A program made the translations under genes and the position numbers. Source: Mumia sp. Pv4-285 (lineage in GTDB: Bacteria; Actinomycetota; Actinomycetes; Propionibacteriales; Nocardioidaceae). Taken from it: a DNA stretch of 64,000 nucleotides. Below, piece by piece: positions 20,163 through 29,800 of the stretch. The notes beneath the pieces were generated by a model, which made no database searches, had not been told where the DNA came from, and was given only the letters and a program-made list of their open reading frames with translations. Position 1 is the first letter of the stretch. Each line of letters begins with the position of its first letter. Where the stretch lies: assembly GCF_041320275.1 (NCBI RefSeq), contig NZ_CP162023.1, positions 4,030,001-4,094,000 of the forward strand, given 5' to 3'.

Positions 20163-21128
20163 ATGAGCATCCGAAGCACTGTTCGTTCCCGTCTCGAGTC
20201 GGTCGTCGGTGAGGAGCGCGTGCGCGCAGCAGCGCGTACCGAGCGCGCCGTACGTACGCGCCTCGCCTCCGCGATCGCCCCGGCTGCGCCGCCGCCGAAG
20301 AAGAAGGCCGCGAAGAAGCCGGCGAAGCCCAAGCCGGTCGCCCGCACCACGTTCCAGCCCTCGGATCCGTTCACCCCGCACCCCGAGCCCACGATGTCGC
20401 GCCACGACCTGCTCGCTGGTCTGCACGAGCGGCTGCAGCCCCGCACCTACCTCGAGGTCGGCGTGCGCAACGGCGAGAGCCTCGCGCTGTCGTCGACCCG
20501 CTCGATCGGCGTCGACCCGGCCTACAGCGTGGACCGCGAGATCGAGGCGGACGTCCAGCTCGTCCGCGCGACCAGCGACGACTTCTTCGCTCGCGAGGAC
20601 CCGCTCGCGCACTTCGCAGGCGTCCCGGTCGATCTGGCGTTCATCGACGGCATGCACCTCTCGGAGTTCGCTCTGCGCGACTTCCTCAACACCGAACCCC
20701 ATCTGGCCCGCACCGGCGTCGTCGTCTTCGACGACATGCTGCCCCGCAACTCGCTCGAGGCCGCACGCGTCCGGCGTACGGCGCAGTGGGCCGGCGACGT
20801 CTACAAGGTGGCTGAGGTGCTGCGCCGGCGACGGCCCGACCTCGTGGTGCTGCTCGTCAACACCTCTCCGACCGGCACCGTCGTCGTGGCCGGGGTCGAC
20901 CCCGCGACGGCACTGAAGGACGCCGTGTACGAGGCCGAGCTCGCCTACTGCCTGGCGCCCGACCCCCAGGACGTGCCCTCCGAGTATCTCGACCGGTCGA
21001 CCGCGGTCAACGCGAGAGCCCTCCTCGAGCTGAGCGTCTGGGACACGCTCGTGAAGCGCCGCGAGTCCGACAACGAGCCCCTCGACGACGTCTGGGACCA
21101 GCTGCGCTCACTGCCCGTCGGAGGCTGA
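20163..21128 (+). CDS. Class I SAM-dependent methyltransferase
   Basis: A 321-residue protein with a basic Ala/Lys/Pro-rich N-terminus (about 15-65, PPPKKKAAKKPAKPKPVA) and a Rossmann methyltransferase domain of the Methyltransf_24 type. The SAM site is RTYLEVGVRNGESLAL, followed by SIGVDPAYSV, and the post-core DLAFIDGMHLSEFALRDFL and GVVVFDDMLPR. ATG at 20163 has GGAG six nt upstream. First gene of the glycan island, divergent from clpC and convergent (21-bp overlap) with a GT2 gene. O-methylation of a sugar or polymer end is plausible but not proven. Confidence 0.8.
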   Translation: MSIRSTVRSRLESVVGEERVRAAARTERAVRTRLASAIAPAAPPPKKKAAKKPAKPKPVARTTFQPSDPFTPHPEPTMSRHDLLAGLHERLQPRTYLEVGVRNGESLALSSTRSIGVDPAYSVDREIEADVQLVRATSDDFFAREDPLAHFAGVPVDLAFIDGMHLSEFALRDFLNTEPHLARTGVVVFDDMLPRNSLEAARVRRTAQWAGDVYKVAEVLRRRRPDLVVLLVNTSPTGTVVVAGVDPATALKDAVYEAELAYCLAPDPQDVPSEYLDRSTAVNARALLELSVWDTLVKRRESDNEPLDDVWDQLRSLPVGG

Positions 21129-22709
21129 CGCCCGCCCCGGACGGCGGACCCGGAGCATCGCGGAGGAGGCCGACGAGCGCGTGAGGCGTGCGCGTACGAC
21201 GTCGGCGCCGTCGCGCTCCTCCACCCGCTGGGCGAGCACCTCGGCGTGGACGTCGGGATCGAGCGGCACCGCCTGCACCGCTGGCTCGCCCAAGAAGCTG
21301 CTGCGCACCTGGAGCCGCCAGGTCCCGGGCTCGAGCGCGGGCCCGACGAACCCGACGAAGGGCTGCACCCGCGCCTCGATCCGGATCGACTGCAGCCAGC
21401 CGTCGCCGGCGCCAGGCTGCACGGCGACCGAGCGGCACTCCACCGGCCACTCGATCCCGGACTGGACGCTCCGGACGGAGAGCGACCCCCAGGGGGCGTC
21501 GTGCTGCCCCAGCGCGGCACTGATCACGCCGCTGGGCGCCGCGATCACCGCTGTCGCCCGGTCCGGCTCCTGCGCGACCGTGATCCGGTCGTCGTCGCTG
21601 CGGACCTGGACCTGGAGCCGGACGTCCAGCGCCGTACCGGACCAGCCGACCTCCTCGACGTCGACGTGGCGCTCGAGGCTGCTCAGCGCCTGGCACACGG
21701 CGAGGAACGCAGGCTCGTCCTCAGCCCGCAGCGTCTGGAAGCGCAGCCGTCTCAGGACCGAGAGGTCGCGGTCGACCTCCTCGCCGAAGGTACGGCGGAC
21801 GAACGCGACGGTGGACGCGAAGTAGGTGTGCCGGGTGGCCGGCGGTCGGCGCTCGAACCGGTTGATGAACGTACGGCTGAAGCACTGCTGCGCGCCCTCG
21901 CGCCGCAGCTCCCTCGAGACGTGAGGATCGGCGCCGCGCTCGTCGGCGACGTCGAGGGCGGCGGTGTAGTAGCCCCAGTACCAGTCAGGATCGACGGCCT
22001 TGCTCGAGTTGTTGGTGCCGTCGCGTCGACGGACCCAGCGGTAGCACGGCGACGACGCCAGCACCGACACCACCGGCGAGCACCCGAACACCTGACCCAT
22101 GAAGTGGTGGTCCTCCAGACGCACCCGACCCTCCAAGAACCGGATCCCGTGCTCCACCAGGAACGACCGCCGAAACAGCTTGTGCACCGTCCGCGACTGC
22201 ATCACCCCGTCACCGACCAGATCAGCCCGCTCCACATCACCGCCGGCCAACCCCCAGTACGGAGTCCCCCCACCGACCCGCACCACCTTGCCCGCCACCA
22301 CGTCCGAACCGTTGCGATCAGCCATCGCCACCATCCGCTCCAACGCCTCAGGAAACAGCTCGTCGTCCTGATCGGAGAAGAACACGTACTCCCCCCGCGC
22401 CCGCTCCAACCCCACGTTGCGCGGACGACCCGGCCACCCCGAACCCGGGATCGACACCACCACCATGTTCGAACGCTCCGCCGCCCGCGCCCGCAACCAC
22501 CCCAACGTCTCCCCATCACGAGACCCGTCGTCGACGAACACCAGCTCCACCGCACGCCGCCCCAACGACTGAGCATCCAACGACGCCAACAACGGCACGA
22601 TGTTCGACCCAGGCTCGAACACCGGCACCACCACCGACACCCGCGGCCCACCCCACGGCAACCCACCCCGAACCCGCTCCCACCAACCAGCCCCGCCCAC
22701 GTCAACCAC
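21108..22709 (-). CDS. GT2 family glycosyltransferase (copy with shared 5' cassette)
   Basis: A 533-residue protein. The N-terminal GT-A domain (about 20-225) has RVSVVVPVFEPGSNIVPLL, LVFVDDGSRDGETLGWL and the DXD-like VFFSDQDDELFPEA. The C-terminal 300 residues contain a helical part and then a beta-rich module (about 340-510; SGIEWPVECRSVAVQP, PGTWRLQVRSSFLG) shared in outline with the neighbouring GT2. Residues from the start through SSPCYRW are encoded by a 688-bp block identical to the start of the next gene upstream. GTG at 22709 was chosen; it overlaps that gene's stop by 8 bp, so translation is probably coupled. Sugar donor and acceptor unknown. Confidence 0.85.
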   Translation of the reverse strand: MVDVGGAGWWERVRGGLPWGGPRVSVVVPVFEPGSNIVPLLASLDAQSLGRRAVELVFVDDGSRDGETLGWLRARAAERSNMVVVSIPGSGWPGRPRNVGLERARGEYVFFSDQDDELFPEALERMVAMADRNGSDVVAGKVVRVGGGTPYWGLAGGDVERADLVGDGVMQSRTVHKLFRRSFLVEHGIRFLEGRVRLEDHHFMGQVFGCSPVVSVLASSPCYRWVRRRDGTNNSSKAVDPDWYWGYYTAALDVADERGADPHVSRELRREGAQQCFSRTFINRFERRPPATRHTYFASTVAFVRRTFGEEVDRDLSVLRRLRFQTLRAEDEPAFLAVCQALSSLERHVDVEEVGWSGTALDVRLQVQVRSDDDRITVAQEPDRATAVIAAPSGVISAALGQHDAPWGSLSVRSVQSGIEWPVECRSVAVQPGAGDGWLQSIRIEARVQPFVGFVGPALEPGTWRLQVRSSFLGEPAVQAVPLDPDVHAEVLAQRVEERDGADVVRARLTRSSASSAMLRVRRPGRASASDGQ

Positions 22710-22722
22710 CCACCACGTCGAC
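22035..22722. repeat. 688-bp direct repeat, copy 1 (GT2 catalytic cassette)
   Basis: By eye this block is identical to 23662-24349 (offset 1627 bp). It spans the 5' coding part of the GT2 gene on the reverse strand, including the start codon and the last codons of the upstream GT2. Homology drops sharply at both ends. Confidence 0.93.
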
Positions 22723-24336
22723 GCTCGGCTCCGGTCGGGCCTCAGCACGCCTGCCCGATCGGCCGTCGCGCAGCACGACGACCAGCGCTCCCCTGGTCCC
22801 GCGGCGCACCCGGGCACGCCGCAGAGCGCCCTTCGACCGCACGCGGGCGCGGCCCGCCAGGACGGCGTGCCCGGGCGGAACGGGGACGGGCCGCACCGCA
22901 CCGCGGCCGATCAGCCGCGATCGCACGTGGAGCGTCCACTGCCCGGCGTCGAGCCGTTGCCCGAACGAGCCCTCCTGGGGATCGAGCGTGGCCTCGACGG
23001 TCGCCGTCTGCAGGACGTCGCCTGAACGCGGTGTCTCGACCACGCACCGTACGGTCGACACCGGCCACTCGATCCCGGAGTCACGCTCACGGATCGACAG
23101 CTCCGCCCAGCCCGCATCGGGAGAGCCGACCGCCAGCGCAGGCTCCGAGTACGCCGGCACGACGATCTCGGAGACGCCGTCCACGCCGGTCCCCGGCACC
23201 GTCCGGACCAGAGCGGGATCGTTCGTACGCAGGCGAGCCAGGACGACCAGCCGCAGGAGGCCGTCGTCCCACGAGGCGTCGATCAGCTCGGCATCGACGA
23301 CCGTCGCGCGCGCCGCGCGCCGGATCGCGAAGAGGTCGGCGGCATCACCGCGACGCAGAGCGCCAACCTCCGCACGGCGCCACACCGGGAGTCCGGCGTC
23401 CACCGACTCGGGGACGGACCGTCGCACGAAGCCTGACACGGCCGCGAAGACCTCGGCCGCGTCATCGGCCGGGATACGGTCCATGTTCGCGACGACGGCT
23501 CGCCCCATCGCCTGGGCTGCGCCGACCGTCCGGAGCGCGGTGACCACGGCAGGGTCGGCGCCGGGGCGGTCCACCGCGTCGACCGCGCGGCCGTAGTGCT
23601 CCCAGTACGCCGCCTGGGTGACCGTGGCGGCCGAGCTGTTGGTGCCGTCGCGCCTGTCGATCCAGCGGTAGCACGGCGACGACGCCAGCACCGACACCAC
23701 CGGCGAGCACCCGAACACCTGACCCATGAAGTGGTGGTCCTCCAGACGCACCCGACCCTCCAAGAACCGGATCCCGTGCTCCACCAGGAACGACCGCCGA
23801 AACAGCTTGTGCACCGTCCGCGACTGCATCACCCCGTCACCGACCAGATCAGCCCGCTCCACATCACCGCCGGCCAACCCCCAGTACGGAGTCCCCCCAC
23901 CGACCCGCACCACCTTGCCCGCCACCACGTCCGAACCGTTGCGATCAGCCATCGCCACCATCCGCTCCAACGCCTCAGGAAACAGCTCGTCGTCCTGATC
24001 GGAGAAGAACACGTACTCCCCCCGCGCCCGCTCCAACCCCACGTTGCGCGGACGACCCGGCCACCCCGAACCCGGGATCGACACCACCACCATGTTCGAA
24101 CGCTCCGCCGCCCGCGCCCGCAACCACCCCAACGTCTCCCCATCACGAGACCCGTCGTCGACGAACACCAGCTCCACCGCACGCCGCCCCAACGACTGAG
24201 CATCCAACGACGCCAACAACGGCACGATGTTCGACCCAGGCTCGAACACCGGCACCACCACCGACACCCGCGGCCCACCCCACGGCAACCCACCCCGAAC
24301 CCGCTCCCACCAACCAGCCCCGCCCACGTCAACCAC
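22702..24336 (-). CDS. GT2 family glycosyltransferase (second copy)
   Basis: A 544-residue paralogue of the gene at 21108-22709. The first ~225 residues, which include the whole GT-A catalytic domain (VSVVVPVFEPG, VFVDDGSRDGE, FFSDQDDELF), are encoded by the identical 688-bp cassette. After CYRW the proteins diverge to clearly related but different C-termini (here RRDGTNSSAATVTQAAYW, then VDAELIDASWDDGLLRLVV and SGIEWPVSTVRCVVE). Start is uncertain: GTG at 24336, with an in-frame TTG four or five codons upstream as an alternative. The stop lies inside copy 1 of the repeat. Same catalytic head with different tails suggests same donor but different acceptors or partners (inference). Confidence 0.85.
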   Translation of the reverse strand: MVDVGGAGWWERVRGGLPWGGPRVSVVVPVFEPGSNIVPLLASLDAQSLGRRAVELVFVDDGSRDGETLGWLRARAAERSNMVVVSIPGSGWPGRPRNVGLERARGEYVFFSDQDDELFPEALERMVAMADRNGSDVVAGKVVRVGGGTPYWGLAGGDVERADLVGDGVMQSRTVHKLFRRSFLVEHGIRFLEGRVRLEDHHFMGQVFGCSPVVSVLASSPCYRWIDRRDGTNSSAATVTQAAYWEHYGRAVDAVDRPGADPAVVTALRTVGAAQAMGRAVVANMDRIPADDAAEVFAAVSGFVRRSVPESVDAGLPVWRRAEVGALRRGDAADLFAIRRAARATVVDAELIDASWDDGLLRLVVLARLRTNDPALVRTVPGTGVDGVSEIVVPAYSEPALAVGSPDAGWAELSIRERDSGIEWPVSTVRCVVETPRSGDVLQTATVEATLDPQEGSFGQRLDAGQWTLHVRSRLIGRGAVRPVPVPPGHAVLAGRARVRSKGALRRARVRRGTRGALVVVLRDGRSGRRAEARPEPSVDVVGG

Positions 24337-24349
24337 CCACCACGTCGAC
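23662..24349. repeat. 688-bp direct repeat, copy 2 (GT2 catalytic cassette)
   Basis: Partner of 22035-22722. The cassette uses codons ending in G or T (GTG, TTG, GGG, GGT) far more than the flanking C-ending genes, seen on the + strand as C/A-rich text such as caccaccacc. This marks it as compositionally foreign. Confidence 0.93.
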
Positions 24350-24424
24350 AAACCCGAGACAGAACGAGACTCAGGATAGACTCGCTGGCTACCGGCGAAG
24401 GGCTTCCGAGGAGGGGGGCGGCGC

Positions 24425-26824
24425 GTGAGCTGGATCCGGGAGCGCTCTCGCGTCCTGCTGCGCGGCCCGAAGTCCCCCGGCGTGGCCAGCCGCCCACCCG
24501 CCCCGACCGGCTGGACAGCCGTGGTTCGATCGGCACGGTGGAGCGCCTGCGGGCTCACGATCGGAGGCTGGGTCTACGTCGACGGGATCGACACGACCTC
24601 TCAGGCGACGGTGCAGGTCTCCTTGGTCGACGTCGCCTCGGGTCGGACGCTCTCCGCGGACGTTCGTCGTCGTCACGACCACGAGGTCAACCACGTCGCA
24701 GGTGACCCCGAGCACGACTATGCCGACGGCGCCTTCGGGGCCGAGCTCCCCATGCCGCCCGAAGACTCTGGCCACGAGTGGGACGTCCAGGTCAGCCTCG
24801 CGGTGGGCGGACAGCTGTGGACCGGCCCGCTGACCGACCTCTTCCGCCGCGGTTCACCCGGCTCGATGGCCCGCCGGTTCCTCGACGGCGGCGCTCAGAT
24901 CAATCCCACCTGGGTCCCTCAGCGTGGCCTCGTCCTGCAGGTCGTACGGCGCCAGGTCACCGCCCGGTCCTCCAGCTCCAGCACCACGGCGTGGTGCAGC
25001 GAGACCACGAGCACGGGCAGGCGTCCCGTCGCCGCCGACCTCCAGGGCCCGGACGGCTCCGTCGAAGGCGAGGTCCTCGACGTGCGCAGGGACGCCGGCG
25101 TGTGGCACGCCCGGCTGCGCTTCCCGCTGCCGGCAGCAGGCAGCGGCGACTGGTCCCCTCATGTCAGGCTCTCGGGCGGCAGCCGACGTCCGGTCCACTG
25201 GTCCGGTCCCGACGTTGCCGCCTCGACGGCGGACGTGAACATCGCGGTGACGCCCACCGGGATGCTTCGTCTCACACATCCGGCCGACGAGGTCGTCGTC
25301 GACGACATCGACGTCGACACGGGCGCGGATCCCGCCGTGATCCTGCGTGGACGGGCCAGCCCGCCCGGAGGCCGGTTCACCCTTCGCCTGGACGGTCGCC
25401 GCGCCGCCAGCGTCGTGGAGGTGGCCGTGGCCGACGGACGCTTCGATGTCCGCCTTCCGCTCTCGACCACGTCCGACCTCTGGTCGAGCGGCCCGCTCCC
25501 GCTCCCGATCGGGACGTACCGCGCCGAGGCACGCGACCCCGACGACCGGTCTCTCCACGTCCGCCTGACCCAGGACGTGCTGGAGCATGCCTGTGGACGT
25601 TGGTCCTTCGGTCCGGCGGTGATGGCACGCCCCGAGAGAGGCTCCAACAACCGCCTCGAGGTTCGGCTGGCTCCACCGCGTGCCCCGGACGAGTGGAGCG
25701 AGCTGGGGCAGCGGCGCGAGGACGACGCCTACCGCCGGAGGGCGTACGCGCAGGAGGATCTCGTGTTCTTCGAGAGCTTCCTCGGCAAGCGAGCAGCGTG
25801 CAACCCGCTCGCGATCCGGCACGAGGTCGCTCGTCGGAGTCCGGGCCTCCGGCGGGTCTGGGGAGTGTTCGAGGGCTCCGTGCCGGTGCCCGACGGAGAC
25901 GGCAAGGTCGTCATCGGCACCCGGGCCTGGCGCGACGCCCGCGGTTCCGCTCGCTACGTCGTGACCAACGACTGGCTCCGCCGCTTCGAGCACCGCCCGT
26001 TCCAGACCTTCGTGCAGACGTGGCACGGCACGCCGTTGAAGAAGCTCGCCCTCGACCGTCGGCCACGGGGACTCGATCCCGCGTACCAAGCCCTCGTCCG
26101 TGAGGAGACGTCGCACTGGGACGTCCTTGTGAGCCAGAGCCCGTTCATGACGGAGGCCCTGCGTGGGGCGTACGGGTACGAAGGGCCCGTGCTGGAGGTC
26201 GGCTACCCCCGCAACGACCTGCTGGCCCATCCCGACGCGCCCGCACGCCGCCGCATCGTGCGCGAACGCCTCGGTCTTGCCGAGGAGTCCACCGTCGTGC
26301 TCTACGCGCCCACCTGGCGCGACGAGAAGGACCGCTCGACGCCGCCGCCGCCCGACCCGATGACGCTGGCAGCACGGCTCGGGCCGTCGACGACGCTCCT
26401 GGTGCGGGGCCACGCCGAGAACATCCGCCACGATCGACGCATCGAGGGCCCGCACCTCCTCGACGTGACGCTCTACCCCGACGTCTCCGAGCTGTTCCTC
26501 GTCGCCGACGCCCTCGTGACCGACTACTCGTCCGTCATGTTCGACTTCGCCGTGACGGGGAAGCCCATGGTGTTCTACGCACCCGACATCGAGGACTACC
26601 GCGACGTCACCCGCGGCCTGTACCTCGCCCTCGAAGACATCGCTCCCGGGCCGGTGCTGCACTCCAGCGAGGCAGTCGCCGACGCGCTCGCCGACCTGAC
26701 GTCGCTGCGTGCGGAGCACCACGACGCGTACGTCGCCTGGCAGTCACGCTTCGTCCCCCTCGACGACGGCTCGGCCACGGCCCGGGCCGTCGACGCCGTC
26801 TGGCCGGACCACGTCGCCTCGTGA
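24425..26824 (+). CDS. CDP-glycerol glycerophosphotransferase family protein (TagB/TagF-like)
   Basis: A 799-residue protein. The N-terminal half (about 35-400) consists of beta-rich modules (CGLTIGGWVYVDGID and later repeats ending PLPIGTYRAEARDPD). The C-terminal domain (about 430-795) is a Glyphos_transf GT-B enzyme with intact motifs: QTWHGTPLKKLALD with the catalytic-type His534, GYPRNDLL, LYAPTWRDE, LLVRGHAEN, and VTDYSSVMFDFAVTGKP near 700. This family transfers polyol phosphate from CDP-polyols to teichoic-acid primers or polymers at the inner membrane face. GTG at 24425, preceded by an AGGAGGGG run; TAGACT at 24377-24382 is a possible -10. Overlaps the next gene as GTGA. Confidence 0.87.
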   Translation: MSWIRERSRVLLRGPKSPGVASRPPAPTGWTAVVRSARWSACGLTIGGWVYVDGIDTTSQATVQVSLVDVASGRTLSADVRRRHDHEVNHVAGDPEHDYADGAFGAELPMPPEDSGHEWDVQVSLAVGGQLWTGPLTDLFRRGSPGSMARRFLDGGAQINPTWVPQRGLVLQVVRRQVTARSSSSSTTAWCSETTSTGRRPVAADLQGPDGSVEGEVLDVRRDAGVWHARLRFPLPAAGSGDWSPHVRLSGGSRRPVHWSGPDVAASTADVNIAVTPTGMLRLTHPADEVVVDDIDVDTGADPAVILRGRASPPGGRFTLRLDGRRAASVVEVAVADGRFDVRLPLSTTSDLWSSGPLPLPIGTYRAEARDPDDRSLHVRLTQDVLEHACGRWSFGPAVMARPERGSNNRLEVRLAPPRAPDEWSELGQRREDDAYRRRAYAQEDLVFFESFLGKRAACNPLAIRHEVARRSPGLRRVWGVFEGSVPVPDGDGKVVIGTRAWRDARGSARYVVTNDWLRRFEHRPFQTFVQTWHGTPLKKLALDRRPRGLDPAYQALVREETSHWDVLVSQSPFMTEALRGAYGYEGPVLEVGYPRNDLLAHPDAPARRRIVRERLGLAEESTVVLYAPTWRDEKDRSTPPPPDPMTLAARLGPSTTLLVRGHAENIRHDRRIEGPHLLDVTLYPDVSELFLVADALVTDYSSVMFDFAVTGKPMVFYAPDIEDYRDVTRGLYLALEDIAPGPVLHSSEAVADALADLTSLRAEHHDAYVAWQSRFVPLDDGSATARAVDAVWPDHVAS

Positions 26825-29800
26825 GCGCCTCCTTACTCAGCCGCCCTCGCCGCGGCGCCGACCGTCCTCCCGAGAGCACGCTGAGGCTGCGCCTGGTCGG
26901 CGACCGCCTGCGTGTGGACGTCACCCTCGGCGACGGGCTGCGAGCCGAACGGCTCCTGCTCCGCTACCGCGACACCGGCCGCGAGTCCACGCTCGCCCCC
27001 GTCGCTCCGGAGGCGGGCGAGACCGGCACCTGCTTCGACGTGGACGTCCCCGCCGCAGTCCGAGCGGACCCGTCGTGCGAGTGGATCGACCTGTGGCTCG
27101 CGGTCGCCGGTGATGAGGCCCCTCGTCGCGCCGGACGGTTCGCCTCGACCGAACGCGGCGACGCCGTCACGCCCACCGACGTCGACGGGTTGACCGCGAC
27201 CGTCCACATGACGCACAAGGGCAACGTCAGCATCCGGGTCCAGGCCGAGCGCTCGCGCGAGGTGGCTCTGTGGACGCGCAGCCTCACCTTGCGCCACGGA
27301 CGGATCGCCTTCGCCGCGGACGTCGTCACGCACAACGTGCGCGCGGTGTCGGCTGTCCTGACCGTGACCTCCCGGGAGAGCGGCGAGTCCACCGACCTCC
27401 CGGTCGGCCTCCGGCTGCTGGCCGAGGACACACGTCGACTCCACGGTCTCATCCGCTACCGCGTCGATGCCGACTTCGACGTGCGGATCCTCGCCCGCAC
27501 CGGCGAGCACGACAGCGACATCTACGACCTCGCCCTCGTCCTCACGCTCGACGGCTTCACCGAACCTCTCGAACGCGGGATCCGTATCCCGCCGTACCGC
27601 GTGCGACGTCGCCTGCGTGCCACCGACGTCTCCGACGGCGAGGCGGGCCATCTCGTCACGCCGTACTTCAGCTTCAAGGCCCAGCGGCTCTGCCTGCGCG
27701 TCGAGACGTACGCCGGTGCGGACCTCGACTTCATGCGCCGGCTGCTGCGGTTCGCGTGGGCGTTCGAGGTCGTGCGACCGTTCACCCGCATCTGGCTGAT
27801 CGGCGAGCTCCCGTACAAGGCGCAGGACACCGGCTACCACTTCTTCCGCTGGGTGCGCCTCAACCACCCCCGTCGTCGCGCGTACTACGTCATCGAGGAG
27901 GACTCTCCCGAGCGCGCGCAGGTCGAGCCGTACGGCAACGTCGTCACGCACCGGTCTCGCCGGCACATCCTCTACTCGCTCGTCGCCTCGCGTCTGGTCG
28001 GCTCGCACCACGCCGAGTACCTCCTCGCCTCGCGCAGCCCTCGCTTCGTACGCTGGTCGCGCGGCGTCCGTGTGTTCCTGCAGCACGGGGTGATGGGCAC
28101 GAAGAACATGACCGGCAACTACGGCCGGCGTGCCTCGACGGACTTCCGGACGGACCTGTTCCTGGTCAGCTCCGAGCGCGAGCGCGAGATGGTGGTCGAC
28201 GACTTCGAGTTCTTCCCCGGCCAGGTCCGTGTCACCGGTCTGCCGCGCTTCGACACGTTGCTCGCCGACGACGTGGACGTCGAGCGTGCCCTGCTGATCA
28301 TCCCGACCTGGCGCGACTGGCTGAGAGCGCGCGACTTCGGCGAGAGCGAGTTCTTCGAGCAGTGGGACGGGCTGCTGACGTCGGCGAGGTTCCAGGAGAT
28401 GATCCGCCGCCACGGGCTGACCGTCCGGTTCATCCTCCACCCGAACATGCGCGACTACGCCGAGCGCTTCCACGCTTCGGGCGTCGTCGTCCTGCAGCAG
28501 GGCGACGCGCCGGTCCAGGACCTGCTCAAACGCAGCGCCGTCATGATCACCGACTACTCCAGCGTGGGGTTCGACTTCAGCTTCCTCCACCGTCCAGTGC
28601 TCTACTTCCAGTTCGACCGCGCGCGGTTCCTCGGCGCACGCGGATCACACCTCGACCTCGACTCGCACCTCCCGGGCGAGATCGCCTTCTCGCGCGACGA
28701 GGTGCTCGACCGGCTGGACGACGTCCTCGACGCGGGGATGACGATCTCCGACCGCAACCGCGCGCGTGCCGACGCATTCCTCGATCACCGCGACCGCGAC
28801 AACAACGCGCGGATCTACGAGGAGGTGCGCCGCGCCTGGTCCCCGCTCACGTCGTGGCGACGCCTGCGCAGTGCGGCGCCGTCCCGTGCCCTCTTCAACA
28901 GGTTCCGCAAGAGCCGCGCCTACTTCCCGGCGATGCGCGTGCTGTACCGCCTGGCGACCCTGCTGCCGCGTCGCGACCTCGTCGTCTTCGAGAGCGCCAA
29001 CGGCAAGCAGTACGGCGACAGCCCCCGCTACCTGTACGAGAAGCTCCTCGAGCGCGGCACCGACAGCACGCTGGTGTGGGTCAACGACTCCACCGTCCGG
29101 CTCCCCGACCCGGGCACGCGCAAGGTGCGACGGTTGACGCCGCGCTACTTCTGGCTGCTGGGGCGCGCGAGCCACTGGATCAACAACCAGAACTTCCCGC
29201 ACTACCTGCGCCCGGCTCGGGGCACCCGCTACGTGCAGACGTGGCACGGCACGCCGCTGAAGAAGATGCAGCACGACCTCGAGCACGTCCACGGCCGCAG
29301 CGACGGCTACCTCGAGCGGGTCACGAAGATGACCGGCTACTGGGACGACCTCGTCTCCCCGAGCCCGTACGCCACCGCGGCCTTCCGCACTGCGTTCCGC
29401 TACTCGGGTCGTGTGATCGAGGCCGGCTACCCCCGCAACGACGTCCTGCACCACCCGGACCGCGAGGCGAGGGCGGACCTGGTCCGCCGACGGCTCGGGA
29501 TCCCCGCCGGTCGACGGGTCGTCCTCTACGCACCGACGTTCCGGGACGACCGTACGAGCGGCGGTGGCTTCGCGCCGCAGGCCGAGCTCGACCTGGCGCG
29601 GCTGCACGCCCGGTTCGGCGACTCCGTCGTCGTCCTTCTGCGGATGCACTCGGTCGTCCGCGGACGACCGCCCGTGCCCGAGGAGCTGCGGCACTTCGCG
29701 ATGGACGTCTCTCGGTACCCGGACACCCAAGAGCTCCTGCTGCTCGCCGACGTCCTGGTGACGGACTACTCCTCGGTCATGTTCGACTTCGCGACGATGG

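Noticed and set aside
22035-24349. The repeat pair as an insertion sequence or composite transposon
   Set aside because: The repeated DNA encodes a glycosyltransferase domain, has no transposase, terminal inverted repeats or target-site duplication.
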